A DNA stretch of 37,039 nt, from positions 1-37,039 of the forward strand of contig URUI01000012.1 in assembly GCA_900551015.1 (NCBI GenBank). Reading direction: 5' to 3'. Of the stretch, positions 22,257-29,821 are shown piece by piece. Made by a program: the position numbers and the translations under genes. Numbering within the stretch: position 1 is the first letter of the stretch; every line of letters begins with the position of its first letter. This stretch comes from an uncultured Collinsella sp. GTDB lineage: Bacteria > Actinomycetota > Coriobacteriia > Coriobacteriales > Coriobacteriaceae. The notes below the pieces were generated by a model. It saw only the letters and a program-made list of their open reading frames with translations. It had not been told where the DNA came from and did no database searches.

Positions 22257-23525
22257 CTAGGAACGGTAGTCGCCGTTAATGGAGATGTACTCGTGCGTGA
22301 GGTCGCAAGTCCACACGGTGGTCGCCGCGTCCCCTGCGCCCAGGTCTGCCGAGATCACAATCTCGGGCGCCTCAAAGCGACGCAGCGCCTCGTCCTCGTC
22401 AAAGGGAACGGTCAGGCCATCACGGCAGACGGGCATACCCATCATGTCGATGGACACATCTTCTTGGTTAAACTGCACGCCGCACTTGCCGAGCGCCATA
22501 GCAACGCGGCCCCAGTTGCAGTCGTGGCCGGCGATGCAGGTCTTGACGAGCGGCGAGTTGGCGACAGCACGAGCGGCGATATCGGCCTCCTCGTCGTTCA
22601 CGGCGCCGGTGACGTTAACCGTCACGAGTTTGGATGCGCCCTCGCCATCTGCGGCGATGTTGCGCGCCAGGCTCTCGCACACCTCATGCACGGCAAAGGC
22701 CAGCTCGTCGAAGGCGTCAGAGCCCTCGACAATAGGCTCGGCATCTGCGGCAGCGGCGCCGGAGGCAAGCATGATGCAGGTGTCGTTAGTCGAGGTGTCG
22801 GAATCGACCGTTACCTTGTTGAAGGTCTGCTTGACGGTGGAGAGCAACAGGGCGTGGAGCGCCGCCGGCTCGACGGGGGCATCGGTAGTGATGACCGCGA
22901 TCATGGTTGCCATGTTGGGCATGATCATGCCCGAGCCCTTGCACATACCGCCCACCGTATAGGCATTGCCTGCGTGCCCCGCGGCCTCGCTGCGGTAACA
23001 CACGGCATACTCCTTGGAGTGCGTGTCGGTCGTCATGATAGCGCGGGCGGCATCGGCGCCACCGTGGGCGGAGAGCGCCTCGTAGGCGGCAGGAACGGCA
23101 GTCTCAAACGTGTCGATCGGCAAAATCTGACCAATTACGCCCGTGGAGGCGACCAGAATCTGCTGGGGCTCGCAGCCGATGACCTGCGAGGCGATGTTGC
23201 AGGTCTCGCGCGCGCAGGCAAGACCGGTCTCACCCGTGGCGGCGTTGGCATTGCCAGAGTTGACCGAAACGCCGGCAATGACGCCGTAGCCCTTGTCGGC
23301 GCCGCCCAGGTTGGCACGGCTTACCTGCACGGGCGCCGCACAAAAGCGGTTGGTCGTAAACACGCCGGCCCCGGGACAGGGCTTATCGGGCACGACGAGT
23401 GCGTAATCCAGGCGCTCGGGATTCTTGCGGAATCCGGCATGGATGCCCGCCGCCTTAAAGCCGGCCGCCGCCGTTACGCCGCCCTCTACGGCACGAATCT
23501 TGATATCGAACTGCTCAGCATTCAT
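22257..23525 (-). CDS. argJ: Bifunctional glutamate N-acetyltransferase / amino-acid acetyltransferase
   Basis: Transfers acetyl from N-acetylornithine to glutamate, closing the cyclic arginine pathway, and in bifunctional forms also uses acetyl-CoA (422 aa). The self-cleavage site is clear: CKGSGMIMPNMATMIAV, with cleavage before Thr207, the nucleophile of the beta chain. SVNSGNANAATG (88-99) and ASTGVIGQ (126-133) form the oxyanion and substrate region; GAVNDEEADIAARAVANSPL and HDCNWGRVAMALG mark the beta chain. Having argJ explains the absence of argA and argE nearby. ATG at 23525 follows AAGGAGT at a slightly long spacing. An intrinsic-terminator-like hairpin lies just upstream, between argC and argJ. 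Confidence 0.96.
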   Translation of the reverse strand: MNAEQFDIKIRAVEGGVTAAAGFKAAGIHAGFRKNPERLDYALVVPDKPCPGAGVFTTNRFCAAPVQVSRANLGGADKGYGVIAGVSVNSGNANAATGETGLACARETCNIASQVIGCEPQQILVASTGVIGQILPIDTFETAVPAAYEALSAHGGADAARAIMTTDTHSKEYAVCYRSEAAGHAGNAYTVGGMCKGSGMIMPNMATMIAVITTDAPVEPAALHALLLSTVKQTFNKVTVDSDTSTNDTCIMLASGAAAADAEPIVEGSDAFDELAFAVHEVCESLARNIAADGEGASKLVTVNVTGAVNDEEADIAARAVANSPLVKTCIAGHDCNWGRVAMALGKCGVQFNQEDVSIDMMGMPVCRDGLTVPFDEDEALRRFEAPEIVISADLGAGDAATTVWTCDLTHEYISINGDYRS

Positions 23526-23551
23526 CGTCTTTACGACTCCTTATGTCAAAC

Positions 23552-23630
23552 AAAAAATGGGCATCGGTTGGTGCGCCATGCCGGCCACAATCGTGAGACC
23601 AGCTTAAGAGTGGCGCCCCACTCGATGCCC
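23552..23630 (-). terminator. Terminator/attenuator-like hairpin between argC and argJ
   Basis: On the minus strand GGGCATCG and CGATGCCC (plus-strand 23623-23630 and 23559-23566) pair perfectly. The stem continues inward through TGGCGC/GCGCCA, and the structure is followed at once by ATTTTTTG. It begins 30 nt after the argC stop and ends 26 nt before the argJ start, too close for a separate promoter downstream. It may reduce argJBD expression relative to argC. Confidence 0.65.
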
Positions 23631-23659
23631 GACTACCAAATCGTCAACAATCGAATGTG

Positions 23660-24730
23660 CTACACCGGGCACGCCACTGTGGGCAAGCCTCGTCGCTCGT
23701 CAAAACCAAAGACGATGTTGGCGCACTGGACCGCCTGGCCTGCTGCACCCTTGCACAGATTGTCGATGGCGCCCGTAGCCACCAGAACGCCCGCGCGCTT
23801 GTTGAGCGCGAGGCCGATCTGGGCGGCGTTGGTGCCGACGACCGAAGCCGTCTTGGGCTGCTGGCCGGCATCGAGTACGCGCACGAAGGTGCGACCGGCG
23901 TAGAACTGCTTGTAATGGTCGACAACGTCTTCAAGGGTCAAGGTATCGATAGCCTGCGGCGTAAGCGGCATCGTCACCGTAGAGAGCAGACCGCGCTTGA
24001 GCGGTGCCAGGTGCGGGGTAAAGACGACACGATCGGTTAGGCCCAAGATCTGCTCGATTTCGGGCGTGTGACGATGCTTGCCCACGCCATAGGCCTCCAG
24101 GTTTTCGTCCGCGCTGCAAAAATGCGTACGGGCGTTGCAGGACTTACCGGCACCCGTCACGCCGCTGATGGCGTCAACGATCACGGGGCCGCTCTGGGCA
24201 ACCCAGCCAGCGCGCACGGCAGGCGCGGCGGCAAGGCTCGTTGCGGTGGGATAGCAACCGGCGCAGGCGACCAGCACGGGTTTGCCGTCGGCATGGTCAG
24301 ATGCGGCGGTCTCCAAATCCTGGCAGAACAGCTCGGGCAGACCAAAGGCGCGGCTCTTGAGTAGCTCGGGGCCCGTGTGCTCGGCGGCATACCAGGCCTC
24401 AAAGGTGGCCGGATCGCTCAGGCGATAGTCGGCCGAAAGGTCAATGCAGGAAACTCCCGCGGCAAGCAGGGCGGGCACCTGTGCCATGGCAGCCGTGTGC
24501 GGCACGGCCAAAAAGACCGCGTCGCAGTTCTTGAGCTCGGGGGCATCATGCGTCGTGAAGACAAGATCGCTTACGCCGGCGAAGCTCGGGTACACCGCAG
24601 ACAACGGCTGGCCAGCATCGGCGTTGGACGTTATGGCAGCAAGTTCAAACTCGGGATGACCGAGGACGAGGCGAATGAGCTCGGCGCCGGCATATCCAGC
24701 CGCACCAACGATTCCAACCTTTAATGACAT
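23660..24730 (-). CDS. argC: N-acetyl-gamma-glutamyl-phosphate reductase
   Basis: NADPH-dependent reduction of N-acetylglutamyl phosphate to the semialdehyde (356 aa). The N-terminal Rossmann motif is KVGIVGAAGYAGAELIRLV (4-22); VFLAVPHTAA and CIDLSADYRL follow; the catalytic cysteine is Cys159 in ACAGCYPTATSL; KHRHTPEI carries the second active-site histidine; VFTPHLAPLKRGLLST is typical of the dimer interface. ATG at 24730 follows AAGGAGT. It is first in argC-argJ-argB-argD, with ARG-box-like operators upstream. Confidence 0.97.
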   Translation of the reverse strand: MSLKVGIVGAAGYAGAELIRLVLGHPEFELAAITSNADAGQPLSAVYPSFAGVSDLVFTTHDAPELKNCDAVFLAVPHTAAMAQVPALLAAGVSCIDLSADYRLSDPATFEAWYAAEHTGPELLKSRAFGLPELFCQDLETAASDHADGKPVLVACAGCYPTATSLAAAPAVRAGWVAQSGPVIVDAISGVTGAGKSCNARTHFCSADENLEAYGVGKHRHTPEIEQILGLTDRVVFTPHLAPLKRGLLSTVTMPLTPQAIDTLTLEDVVDHYKQFYAGRTFVRVLDAGQQPKTASVVGTNAAQIGLALNKRAGVLVATGAIDNLCKGAAGQAVQCANIVFGFDERRGLPTVACPV

Positions 24731-24753
24731 ATCAGACTCCTTGTCTGCAGTTA

Positions 24754-24850
24754 TGCACCAATACGCATCCTGCAGCCGTCGTTATGAAGTGGGTTGAAAC
24801 TTTAGCACCAAAAGATGCATTTATACGCAAATCATTTGCATATTCATGCA
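24754..24850 (-). promoter_or_regulatory. Three ARG-box-like operators upstream of argC
   Basis: Three related 14-mers occur: TGCACCAATACGCA (24754-24767), TGCATTTATACGCA (24816-24829) and TGCATATTCATGCA (24837-24850). The last two are 21 bp apart centre to centre, the classic spacing of paired ArgR boxes (18-bp boxes with a 3-bp gap). A TATAAA that could be a -10 (plus-strand 24820-24825) lies inside the middle box, so ArgR binding would block polymerase. The ArgR gene is not in the window. The site assignment rests on symmetry, spacing and gene context. Confidence 0.72.
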
Positions 24851-24898
24851 TTGAAACAGTCCCGACACATTCACGCGAAGGAATTGACAAATAACAAT

Positions 24899-24949
24899 GG
24901 GCCCCACATCGCCCGGTGCACCTTGCGGTGCCGTTGCGATGTGGGGCCC
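24899..24949 (-). terminator. Strong terminator after the second PNPOx-like gene
   Basis: GGGCCCCACATCGC (24899-24912) and GCGATGTGGGGCCC (24936-24949) are perfect 14-bp complements with a small inner stem. On the minus strand the stem is followed by the U-rich ATTGTTATTTGTC. It begins 46 nt after the stop at 24996 and appears to end the riboflavin-uptake transcript. Confidence 0.85.
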
Positions 24950-24995
24950 GACACAGACGGGTATTTAAATTGTTGGGGGCGGCGGGAGAACTCTT

Positions 24996-25406
24996 TTAGA
25001 GCTCGACCGGCACCCATTCGTCATGGTTGCAGATAAAGGCCTCCGGCTCCTCGACGCTAAAGAAGACGAGCGTGGGGTCGCCTGCGCCCTCATAATGCTC
25101 GCCTAGGCGCTCCAGGTGCTTCCAGCCTGCCTCGCGCATATCGGGAGCGGCCTGGTCATCCAGACCCGCATGCCCGCGCAAGATGAGCCAGCCATGACCC
25201 GGCCACCAACTCGTGGCCTCAAAGCGTTGATTTTGCAGCAGCTCTTGCCACACGTCTTTGGTGCGCGCCGTTACAAACCACAACTTGCCGTCCTGGATCT
25301 GCGCAAACGAAAACGGACGCACATGCGGCTGTCCGTCAACGCTCGTCGCCAAATACCATGCCGGCACCGACGTCAGATACTCCAGCACCGTATTCAATCC
25401 GTCCAT
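24996..25406 (-). CDS. Pyridoxamine 5'-phosphate oxidase-like (FMN-binding split barrel) protein, copy 2
   Basis: Small cytoplasmic protein of 136 aa with the PNPOx-like split-barrel pattern: a short N-terminal helix, then WYLATSVDGQPHVRPFSF (17-34), KLWFVTARTKDVWQEL, the central WLILRGHAGL strand, and a C-terminal VFFSVEEPEAFI. Families with this fold bind FMN or F420 and serve as oxidoreductases or flavin-binding proteins; the substrate here is unknown. It is clearly paralogous to the gene at 25458-25904 (shared VRPFSFA, DGKLWF, KDVW and FFSV). ATG at 25406 follows CAGGAGGAAA, an excellent site. It is the last gene before the strong terminator, 51 nt after its paralogue, and probably part of the FMN-riboswitch transcript. 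Confidence 0.85.
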   Translation of the reverse strand: MDGLNTVLEYLTSVPAWYLATSVDGQPHVRPFSFAQIQDGKLWFVTARTKDVWQELLQNQRFEATSWWPGHGWLILRGHAGLDDQAAPDMREAGWKHLERLGEHYEGAGDPTLVFFSVEEPEAFICNHDEWVPVEL

Positions 25407-25457
25407 GTTTCCTCCTGACGCTCGCCATTTTGAGATGGGTAGTTAATTTGAGACGCG

Positions 25458-25904
25458 CTAGAGCTCCAGGCGCTCCTCGCTGCCGTCGATATCGCAGAAG
25501 CGGGCGGCGATGTTGCGCACCGAGAAAAACGCAAGGCGACCGTCGTTGGCGCCCTCGTGGTCTTCGCCGATGCCCACCATGTGCTTAAAGCCGGCTTGGC
25601 GCACCCGGTCGCTCACGACCGCGTCGTCCTCGAGCGCGGCCTCGCCGGTCAGCACAATCCAACACTCCCCCGGTTTCCAACCCGAAACCTCAAACTTGGG
25701 ATTCGTGCTGAGCTCGGCCCACACGTCCTTATCGCGCGAGGTGCAAAACCACAGCTTGCCATCATCGACCATGGCAAACGAGAACGGCCTCACGCGCGGC
25801 TGATGTCCGTCCGTCACGTCAATCGTGGCGAGATACCACGCCGGAATACGCCTAAGATACGAACAGGCGCGCTCGAGCTGCGCCGTGCGGTCGTTGTCGG
25901 TCAT
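25458..25904 (-). CDS. Pyridoxamine 5'-phosphate oxidase-like (FMN-binding split barrel) protein, copy 1
   Basis: Protein of 148 aa with the same fold and motifs as the downstream paralogue: RRIPAWYLATIDV, PRVRPFSFAMVDDGKLWFCT, RDKDVWAELSTNPKFEVSGW, CWIVLTGEAALEDD and LAFFSVRNIAARFCD. It lacks the C-terminal dimer/PLP signature expected of true PdxH and is much shorter than PdxH, so it is not assigned to vitamin B6 synthesis. ATG at 25904 follows AGGAAAGGGG. It starts 30 nt after ecfT ends, which suggests cotranscription with the riboflavin ECF transporter. A flavin-dependent or flavin-storing role would fit that setting but is inference. Confidence 0.86.
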   Translation of the reverse strand: MTDNDRTAQLERACSYLRRIPAWYLATIDVTDGHQPRVRPFSFAMVDDGKLWFCTSRDKDVWAELSTNPKFEVSGWKPGECWIVLTGEAALEDDAVVSDRVRQAGFKHMVGIGEDHEGANDGRLAFFSVRNIAARFCDIDGSEERLEL

Positions 25905-25934
25905 GGGGACCCCTTTCCTGCGCTCGAATCGCGC

Positions 25935-26735
25935 CTAAACAAGTTGAAGATTGATGACGATGACGCAGATGAGCAGCAACGCCGTCACCACCGCCGCCAA
26001 CGCATCGCCGCGGCCAAATGCAAGCGCATGCAGACGCGTGCGGCCCTGCTCGCCATGATAGCAACGGGCATCCATGGCGGCAGAAAGCGTTTCGGCATGA
26101 CGGAACACACCCGTGAACAGCGGAATCGCCACGCTGCCGAGCATACGCACGCCGCCGAGCGGGCCTCCCGTCACGCGCGCACCGCGGCTCGCCTGCGCAT
26201 CGGCCGTCTGCTTCATCTCGGTGGCAAACTGCGGCATAAAGCGCAGCGCGATACCCATAATCATGCCGAGCTCGTGCGCAGGAAGTCCCACACGCGCAAA
26301 CGGCGCGAGCAGGCGCTCAAGGCCCGCGGTGAGGTCGAGCGTCGGTGTGGTGAGCGTAATGGCGCTCATACCGGCCATCATCAAGGTCAGGCGGCACGCC
26401 ATAAAGGCGGCGGAATGCAGCGAGCCCTCGCTTATCTGCAAAAAGCCGAGCTGCCATAGAATGCGCCCGCTCTGGTCGGAAAACAGGTTGAGCACCGCGA
26501 CCACCGCGACGATCACCAGCAGCGGCGCCATCGATGACAGGACGCGACGAGCCGGCACCCGGGACACGGTATAGATCAGGACAACGAAGATAGCGACCGG
26601 AACCAGTCCGCGGAAGCTGCCGACCGTGAGTGTCGTGATCAGAAACACAAAGCCCAAGAGCAACTTAGTTCGCGGGTCCAGGCGGTGGATTGCACTATCG
26701 CCGGGATAGTAGCTGCCGAACGAAAACGCCTCCAT
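25935..26735 (-). CDS. ecfT: ECF transporter transmembrane component EcfT
   Basis: Scaffold membrane protein of an energy-coupling factor transporter (266 aa). It links the two ATPases to the substrate-binding S component. Hydrophobic segments cover about 24-57, 66-85, 108-130 and 246-264. The two cytoplasmic coupling-helix motifs of the family are present as ASRGAR (182-187) and MDARCY (221-226), each with the conserved X-R-X that docks into an ATPase groove. Its ATG at 26735 overlaps the ecfA stop as TAATG, so translation is coupled. It belongs to the ribU-ecfA-ecfT unit. Confidence 0.95.
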   Translation of the reverse strand: MEAFSFGSYYPGDSAIHRLDPRTKLLLGFVFLITTLTVGSFRGLVPVAIFVVLIYTVSRVPARRVLSSMAPLLVIVAVVAVLNLFSDQSGRILWQLGFLQISEGSLHSAAFMACRLTLMMAGMSAITLTTPTLDLTAGLERLLAPFARVGLPAHELGMIMGIALRFMPQFATEMKQTADAQASRGARVTGGPLGGVRMLGSVAIPLFTGVFRHAETLSAAMDARCYHGEQGRTRLHALAFGRGDALAAVVTALLLICVIVINLQLV

Positions 26736-28639
26736 TAGCAGCCCTCCTCTCGCGCGACCGTCTTGGATTTAGCAATGTCCGCGACGTTAGAAGGACCGTC
26801 CGAGCGACCGATTAGCAGGTCCACCAACTCGTCGGCCAACGACTCAACCGTATAGAGCCCGCCGCAACGCAGCGGCACGCCCGCTTCCGCAAGCGCCAGC
26901 GCCATGCGCTGGGCAGCGGGAACACCCAAGCCGATCGACTTGAGCTCATCCGCACGCGCAAAAACCTGAGTGGGCGTGCCCTCGGCAAATACCGCGCCCT
27001 CGTTCATCACGACAATACGGTCGCAGCAATTGGCAAGGTCATCCATACTATGTGAGACCATGACGACGGTCAGGCCCCCATGGTGAAGTCGATCGATGAG
27101 CTCCAGGAAATCACTGCGTGCCGCCGGATCGAGCCCCGCCATGGGCTCATCGAGTACCAGGACCTCGGGCTCCATGGCAAGCACGCCGGCAAACGCCACG
27201 CGCCGCTGCTGCCCGCCCGAGAGCTCAAAGGGGCTCTTGTCGCCCACCGCGGCCAGGTCGAGGCCCACGCGCGCGAGCGATGACGCAACACGGCGGGCAA
27301 CCTCGGCCTGTGACAAGCCAAGGTTATGCGGACCAAACGCCACGTCCTGTGCCACGGTCTCGGCAAACAGCTGACGCTCGGGATATTGAAACACCACGCC
27401 GACCTTTGCCTTAACCGCGGCGGCATCTTTCTTGTTTGCCAGGTCGAGCCCCAACGCGTAAACGGAACCCTCCTGGGGACGAATCAGGCCGTTGAGATGC
27501 TGAACCAGCGTCGACTTACCCGAACCGGTATGGCCCGCAAGGCCCAGGAACTCGCCACGGCGCACCGTTAGCGACACATTGCGCAACGCCCAGGGGCTGC
27601 TAGGGTCGTTGCCCCAGAGGGCCTGTTTGTTCGATGCGCCCTCGGCGGCTGAGCGCTTGCGCCAACGGCGACGCTCGCGGGCGCTCAGCGAATAGCTATA
27701 CGAAAGGTGCGAAATCTCGATGACGGGCTCCAGCGCGTCTGCGCTATCGATTGCAGAGGAGACGTTGTCGGGAATACGAGGATCGGATGCGAAAGGCCGC
27801 CCGGCGATGCCTGTCCTACTCCGCTCGGCATAAGCCTGCGCTATATCGGCGACCATATCCGCCTCGCGCACCTGTGCGCAAATGGGCACGCCCTTCGCGC
27901 GAAGCGCCCTGCCAAGACGGCACGACTCCGGCATGTCCAGGTTGAGCTGCGCAAGTTCGTCCGCCCGCGTCAAGATTTCCTCGGGCGCACCGAGCATGGC
28001 AACGCGGCCCGCTTGGAAGACGGCAACGCGATCGGCCTCAGCGGCCTCTTCCATAAAGTGCGTAATCATCACGATGGTCATACCGCGTTCGTGCAGCGCG
28101 TGGCAGGCCTTCATAAGGCCCTTGCGCCCGCGCGGATCGAGCATCGAGGACGCCTCGTCCAATATGAGCACGCGCGGTTCCATGGCGAGCACGCCGGCAA
28201 GCGCCACGCGCTGCTTTTGGCCGCCCGAAAGCGCATGGGTCTCGTGGCGCTCAAAGCCCACCAGGCCCACGGCCTTCAGCGCCTCGCGAACACGCTGCGC
28301 GATCTGGGCCGATTCGACCCCTAAGTTCTCGGGACCAAACGCAACATCGTCCTCGACAAGCGTCGCCACAAGCTGGTCGTCGGGATTCTGGAACACCATG
28401 CCCGCAGTCGAACGGATGTCGTAGACCAGCTCGAGATCGGACGCGTCCATGCCGTTGACGCGCACCGTTCCCGCATCGGGCTGCAGCAGCGCGTTCAAAT
28501 GCTTGGCAAACGTCGACTTTCCCGACCCGTTTCCGCCGAGAATGCAGAAAAACTCGCCATCCTCGATGTTCAGATCGATGCCATCGAGCGCCGGTGTGGC
28601 ACCGTCATAACTAAAGGAAACGCCCCGACACTCAATCAT
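26735..28639 (-). CDS. ECF transporter energy-coupling ATPase, EcfA1-EcfA2 fused in one chain
   Basis: Two complete ABC ATPases in one 634-aa polypeptide. The N-terminal half has Walker A GGNGSGKST (35-43), signature LSGGQKQR (137-144), Walker B RVLILDEASSMLD (156-168) and switch His194. The C-terminal half has Walker A GHTGSGKST (369-377), signature LSGGQQRR (473-480) and VLVLDEPMAGLD (493-504). DEA versus DEP after Walker B matches EcfA1 and EcfA2 types respectively. A linker (about 280-348) rich in charged residues contains RERRRWRKRS and interrupts the start of the second domain. Most ECF systems use two genes, so this is a fusion. ATG at 28639 overlaps the ribU stop as ATGA. Confidence 0.96.
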   Translation of the reverse strand: MIECRGVSFSYDGATPALDGIDLNIEDGEFFCILGGNGSGKSTFAKHLNALLQPDAGTVRVNGMDASDLELVYDIRSTAGMVFQNPDDQLVATLVEDDVAFGPENLGVESAQIAQRVREALKAVGLVGFERHETHALSGGQKQRVALAGVLAMEPRVLILDEASSMLDPRGRKGLMKACHALHERGMTIVMITHFMEEAAEADRVAVFQAGRVAMLGAPEEILTRADELAQLNLDMPESCRLGRALRAKGVPICAQVREADMVADIAQAYAERSRTGIAGRPFASDPRIPDNVSSAIDSADALEPVIEISHLSYSYSLSARERRRWRKRSAAEGASNKQALWGNDPSSPWALRNVSLTVRRGEFLGLAGHTGSGKSTLVQHLNGLIRPQEGSVYALGLDLANKKDAAAVKAKVGVVFQYPERQLFAETVAQDVAFGPHNLGLSQAEVARRVASSLARVGLDLAAVGDKSPFELSGGQQRRVAFAGVLAMEPEVLVLDEPMAGLDPAARSDFLELIDRLHHGGLTVVMVSHSMDDLANCCDRIVVMNEGAVFAEGTPTQVFARADELKSIGLGVPAAQRMALALAEAGVPLRCGGLYTVESLADELVDLLIGRSDGPSNVADIAKSKTVAREEGC

Positions 28640-29226
28640 GCGCGGCCTTTGACCTGGTCCTTCTTGGGTGTGATGAGGTTGGAGACCGCCTTGTACACCG
28701 CCAATGTCAACACCGAGTTGAGCACGGTCTTGATGAGGTTAAACGGCAGCACGGCAGGAATCATGAGCGGGGCGATCACATCGACCGAGCCATACCAGAA
28801 CCAAACACCAATGGTAAGGTTTGCGACCATAGAAAGCGCCGTAGCGGCAACAACGCCCAGCGCCAGGCCAATAACGGCACCCTTATAGGTATGCATCTTT
28901 TGGTAGACGATAGCCGCAGGCAGAATGTAGCCCAGCGTGGCAACCAAGTTCATAAGCGCACCGACCCAATCGCCCGTGGTAAGCGCATGGATAACGATCG
29001 CCATAGCGGCAACAGCGGTGCCGGCACCAGGACCATACGCAAACCCGCACACCATCGCCGGCACCAGCGACGGGTCATACGTCAAAAACGGCGCCGAGGG
29101 AAGGATAGGCAGCTGCACATACATAAACAGGGCGCCCAAGGCGCACATCAACGCCATGGTAACGAGCTGTTTGGTGCTCCACCTATTCGTGTTCTCAAAA
29201 TGGATATGCTGCGACTGTTCAGACAT
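28636..29226 (-). CDS. ribU: Riboflavin ECF transporter S component RibU
   Basis: Membrane substrate-binding subunit for riboflavin uptake (196 aa, about six helices). The family signature PFLTYDPSLVPAMVCGFAYG (46-65), the region DWVGALMNLVATLGYILPA (86-104) and the late PFNLIKTVLNSVL (161-173) match RibU. The assignment is strengthened by the FMN riboswitch directly upstream. The start is ATG 29226, preceded by AGGCAGGTGA; the in-frame ATG at 29247 is ruled out because it lies inside the conserved GGATGAAAGA end of the riboswitch. It is the first gene of ribU-ecfA-ecfT and overlaps ecfA by 4 nt. Confidence 0.94.
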   Translation of the reverse strand: MSEQSQHIHFENTNRWSTKQLVTMALMCALGALFMYVQLPILPSAPFLTYDPSLVPAMVCGFAYGPGAGTAVAAMAIVIHALTTGDWVGALMNLVATLGYILPAAIVYQKMHTYKGAVIGLALGVVAATALSMVANLTIGVWFWYGSVDVIAPLMIPAVLPFNLIKTVLNSVLTLAVYKAVSNLITPKKDQVKGRA

Positions 29227-29241
29227 AAGATCACCTGCCTC

Positions 29242-29418
29242 TTTCATCCGGACTCTAACCGTTGGTACTGGGATCTCACCAGTTCAGCCGGCATGCGAAC
29301 CAACGCACACACGGGTCGCGGACTCATCGGCTCGGTCACAGGAATCTCGCCTGCGCCACGGCGTCCCTTTGACACCGCCCGATTTACCGCCAGTGGGGAA
29401 TTCCACCCCGCCCTGAAA
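29242..29418 (-). promoter_or_regulatory. FMN riboswitch (RFN element)
   Basis: On the minus strand the conserved RFN blocks appear in order: CAGGGCGGGGTGGAATTCC, CCCACTGGCGGTAAATC, GATGAGTCCGCGACCC, GGTGAGATCCCAGTACC, AACGGTTAGAGTCC and GGATGAAAGAGGC. P1 is closed by TTTCA (29414-29418) with TGAAA (29242-29246). Only 15 nt separate the aptamer from the ribU ATG, and the ribosome-binding site AGGCAGGTGA abuts P1. Control is therefore probably translational (site masking when FMN is bound) rather than by a separate terminator. Confidence 0.96.
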
Positions 29419-29429
29419 CAGCAATTGCA

Positions 29430-29457
29430 AGTGTAGCACGAGCAATCGTTCGCGCAA
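29430..29457 (-). promoter_or_regulatory. Promoter of the FMN-riboswitch operon
   Basis: Minus-strand TTGCGC (29452-29457) and TACACT (29430-29435) are 16 bp apart. The predicted start near 29423 coincides with the 5' edge of the riboswitch, which supports the call. Confidence 0.6.
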
Positions 29458-29821
29458 GTATGCCAAGGGTAATTTGTGGTGGGGAAACGCTCCAGAAATG
29501 CGGTAGGGACAAGTTAGCGCAACAATCACGTCCTCCATCCGCCCCAAAGTAGCGCGCCTTTCGCGGCAGAGCCGCGAAACAGCGACCGGGACACGCATCC
29601 CCCACAACCACGTCCTCCTCCGCCCGCCGACCTCAAGGCCGTAAACGCAGGGAATCCGGGGGCGTGACGGGGGCTTCTCTCCGGAACATTCCGCAGGACG
29701 CAAAGAGGCTCCGCAGCGCGAAGCGCGATGCGGAGCCTCTTTGCATGTCCGAGGACGTTCCGGAGAGAAGCCCCCGTCACGCCCTGCGGATTCCCGGTGG
29801 GAGTTCTAGACCTTGTCGGCC
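29458..29821. repeat. 364-bp gap between groEL and the riboflavin operon, dominated by a 146-nt palindrome
   Basis: The main structure spans 29650-29795. A 27-bp perfect arm (29661-29687 with 29757-29783) and a 9-bp outer arm (29650-29658 with 29787-29795) enclose a second hairpin. The inner hairpin has 15-bp perfect arms (29700-29714 with 29730-29744), extended by GGAC/GTCC outside and a GCGC-GAA-GCGC tip. The structure begins 26 nt after the groEL stop on the minus strand and has no U-tract. A separate hairpin TTTCGCGGC/GCCGCGAAA lies at 29559-29579, and CACGTCCTCC occurs twice (29527-29536, 29609-29618). I find no credible gene here. Confidence 0.9.

Noticed and set aside
21264..23903. 879-residue plus-strand frame
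   Set aside because: Antisense to argB and argJ, whose products are unmistakable; no recognisable domain in the plus-strand frame.
29227..29247. Longer ribU start at 29247
   Set aside because: This ATG is the conserved GGATGAAAGA segment of the riboswitch; the ATG at 29226 has its own ribosome-binding site.
29284..29780. Minus-strand frames of 75-139 residues in the riboswitch/palindrome region
   Set aside because: They run through the FMN riboswitch or the palindrome arms; low-complexity Arg/Gly/Cys translation, no site, no domain.
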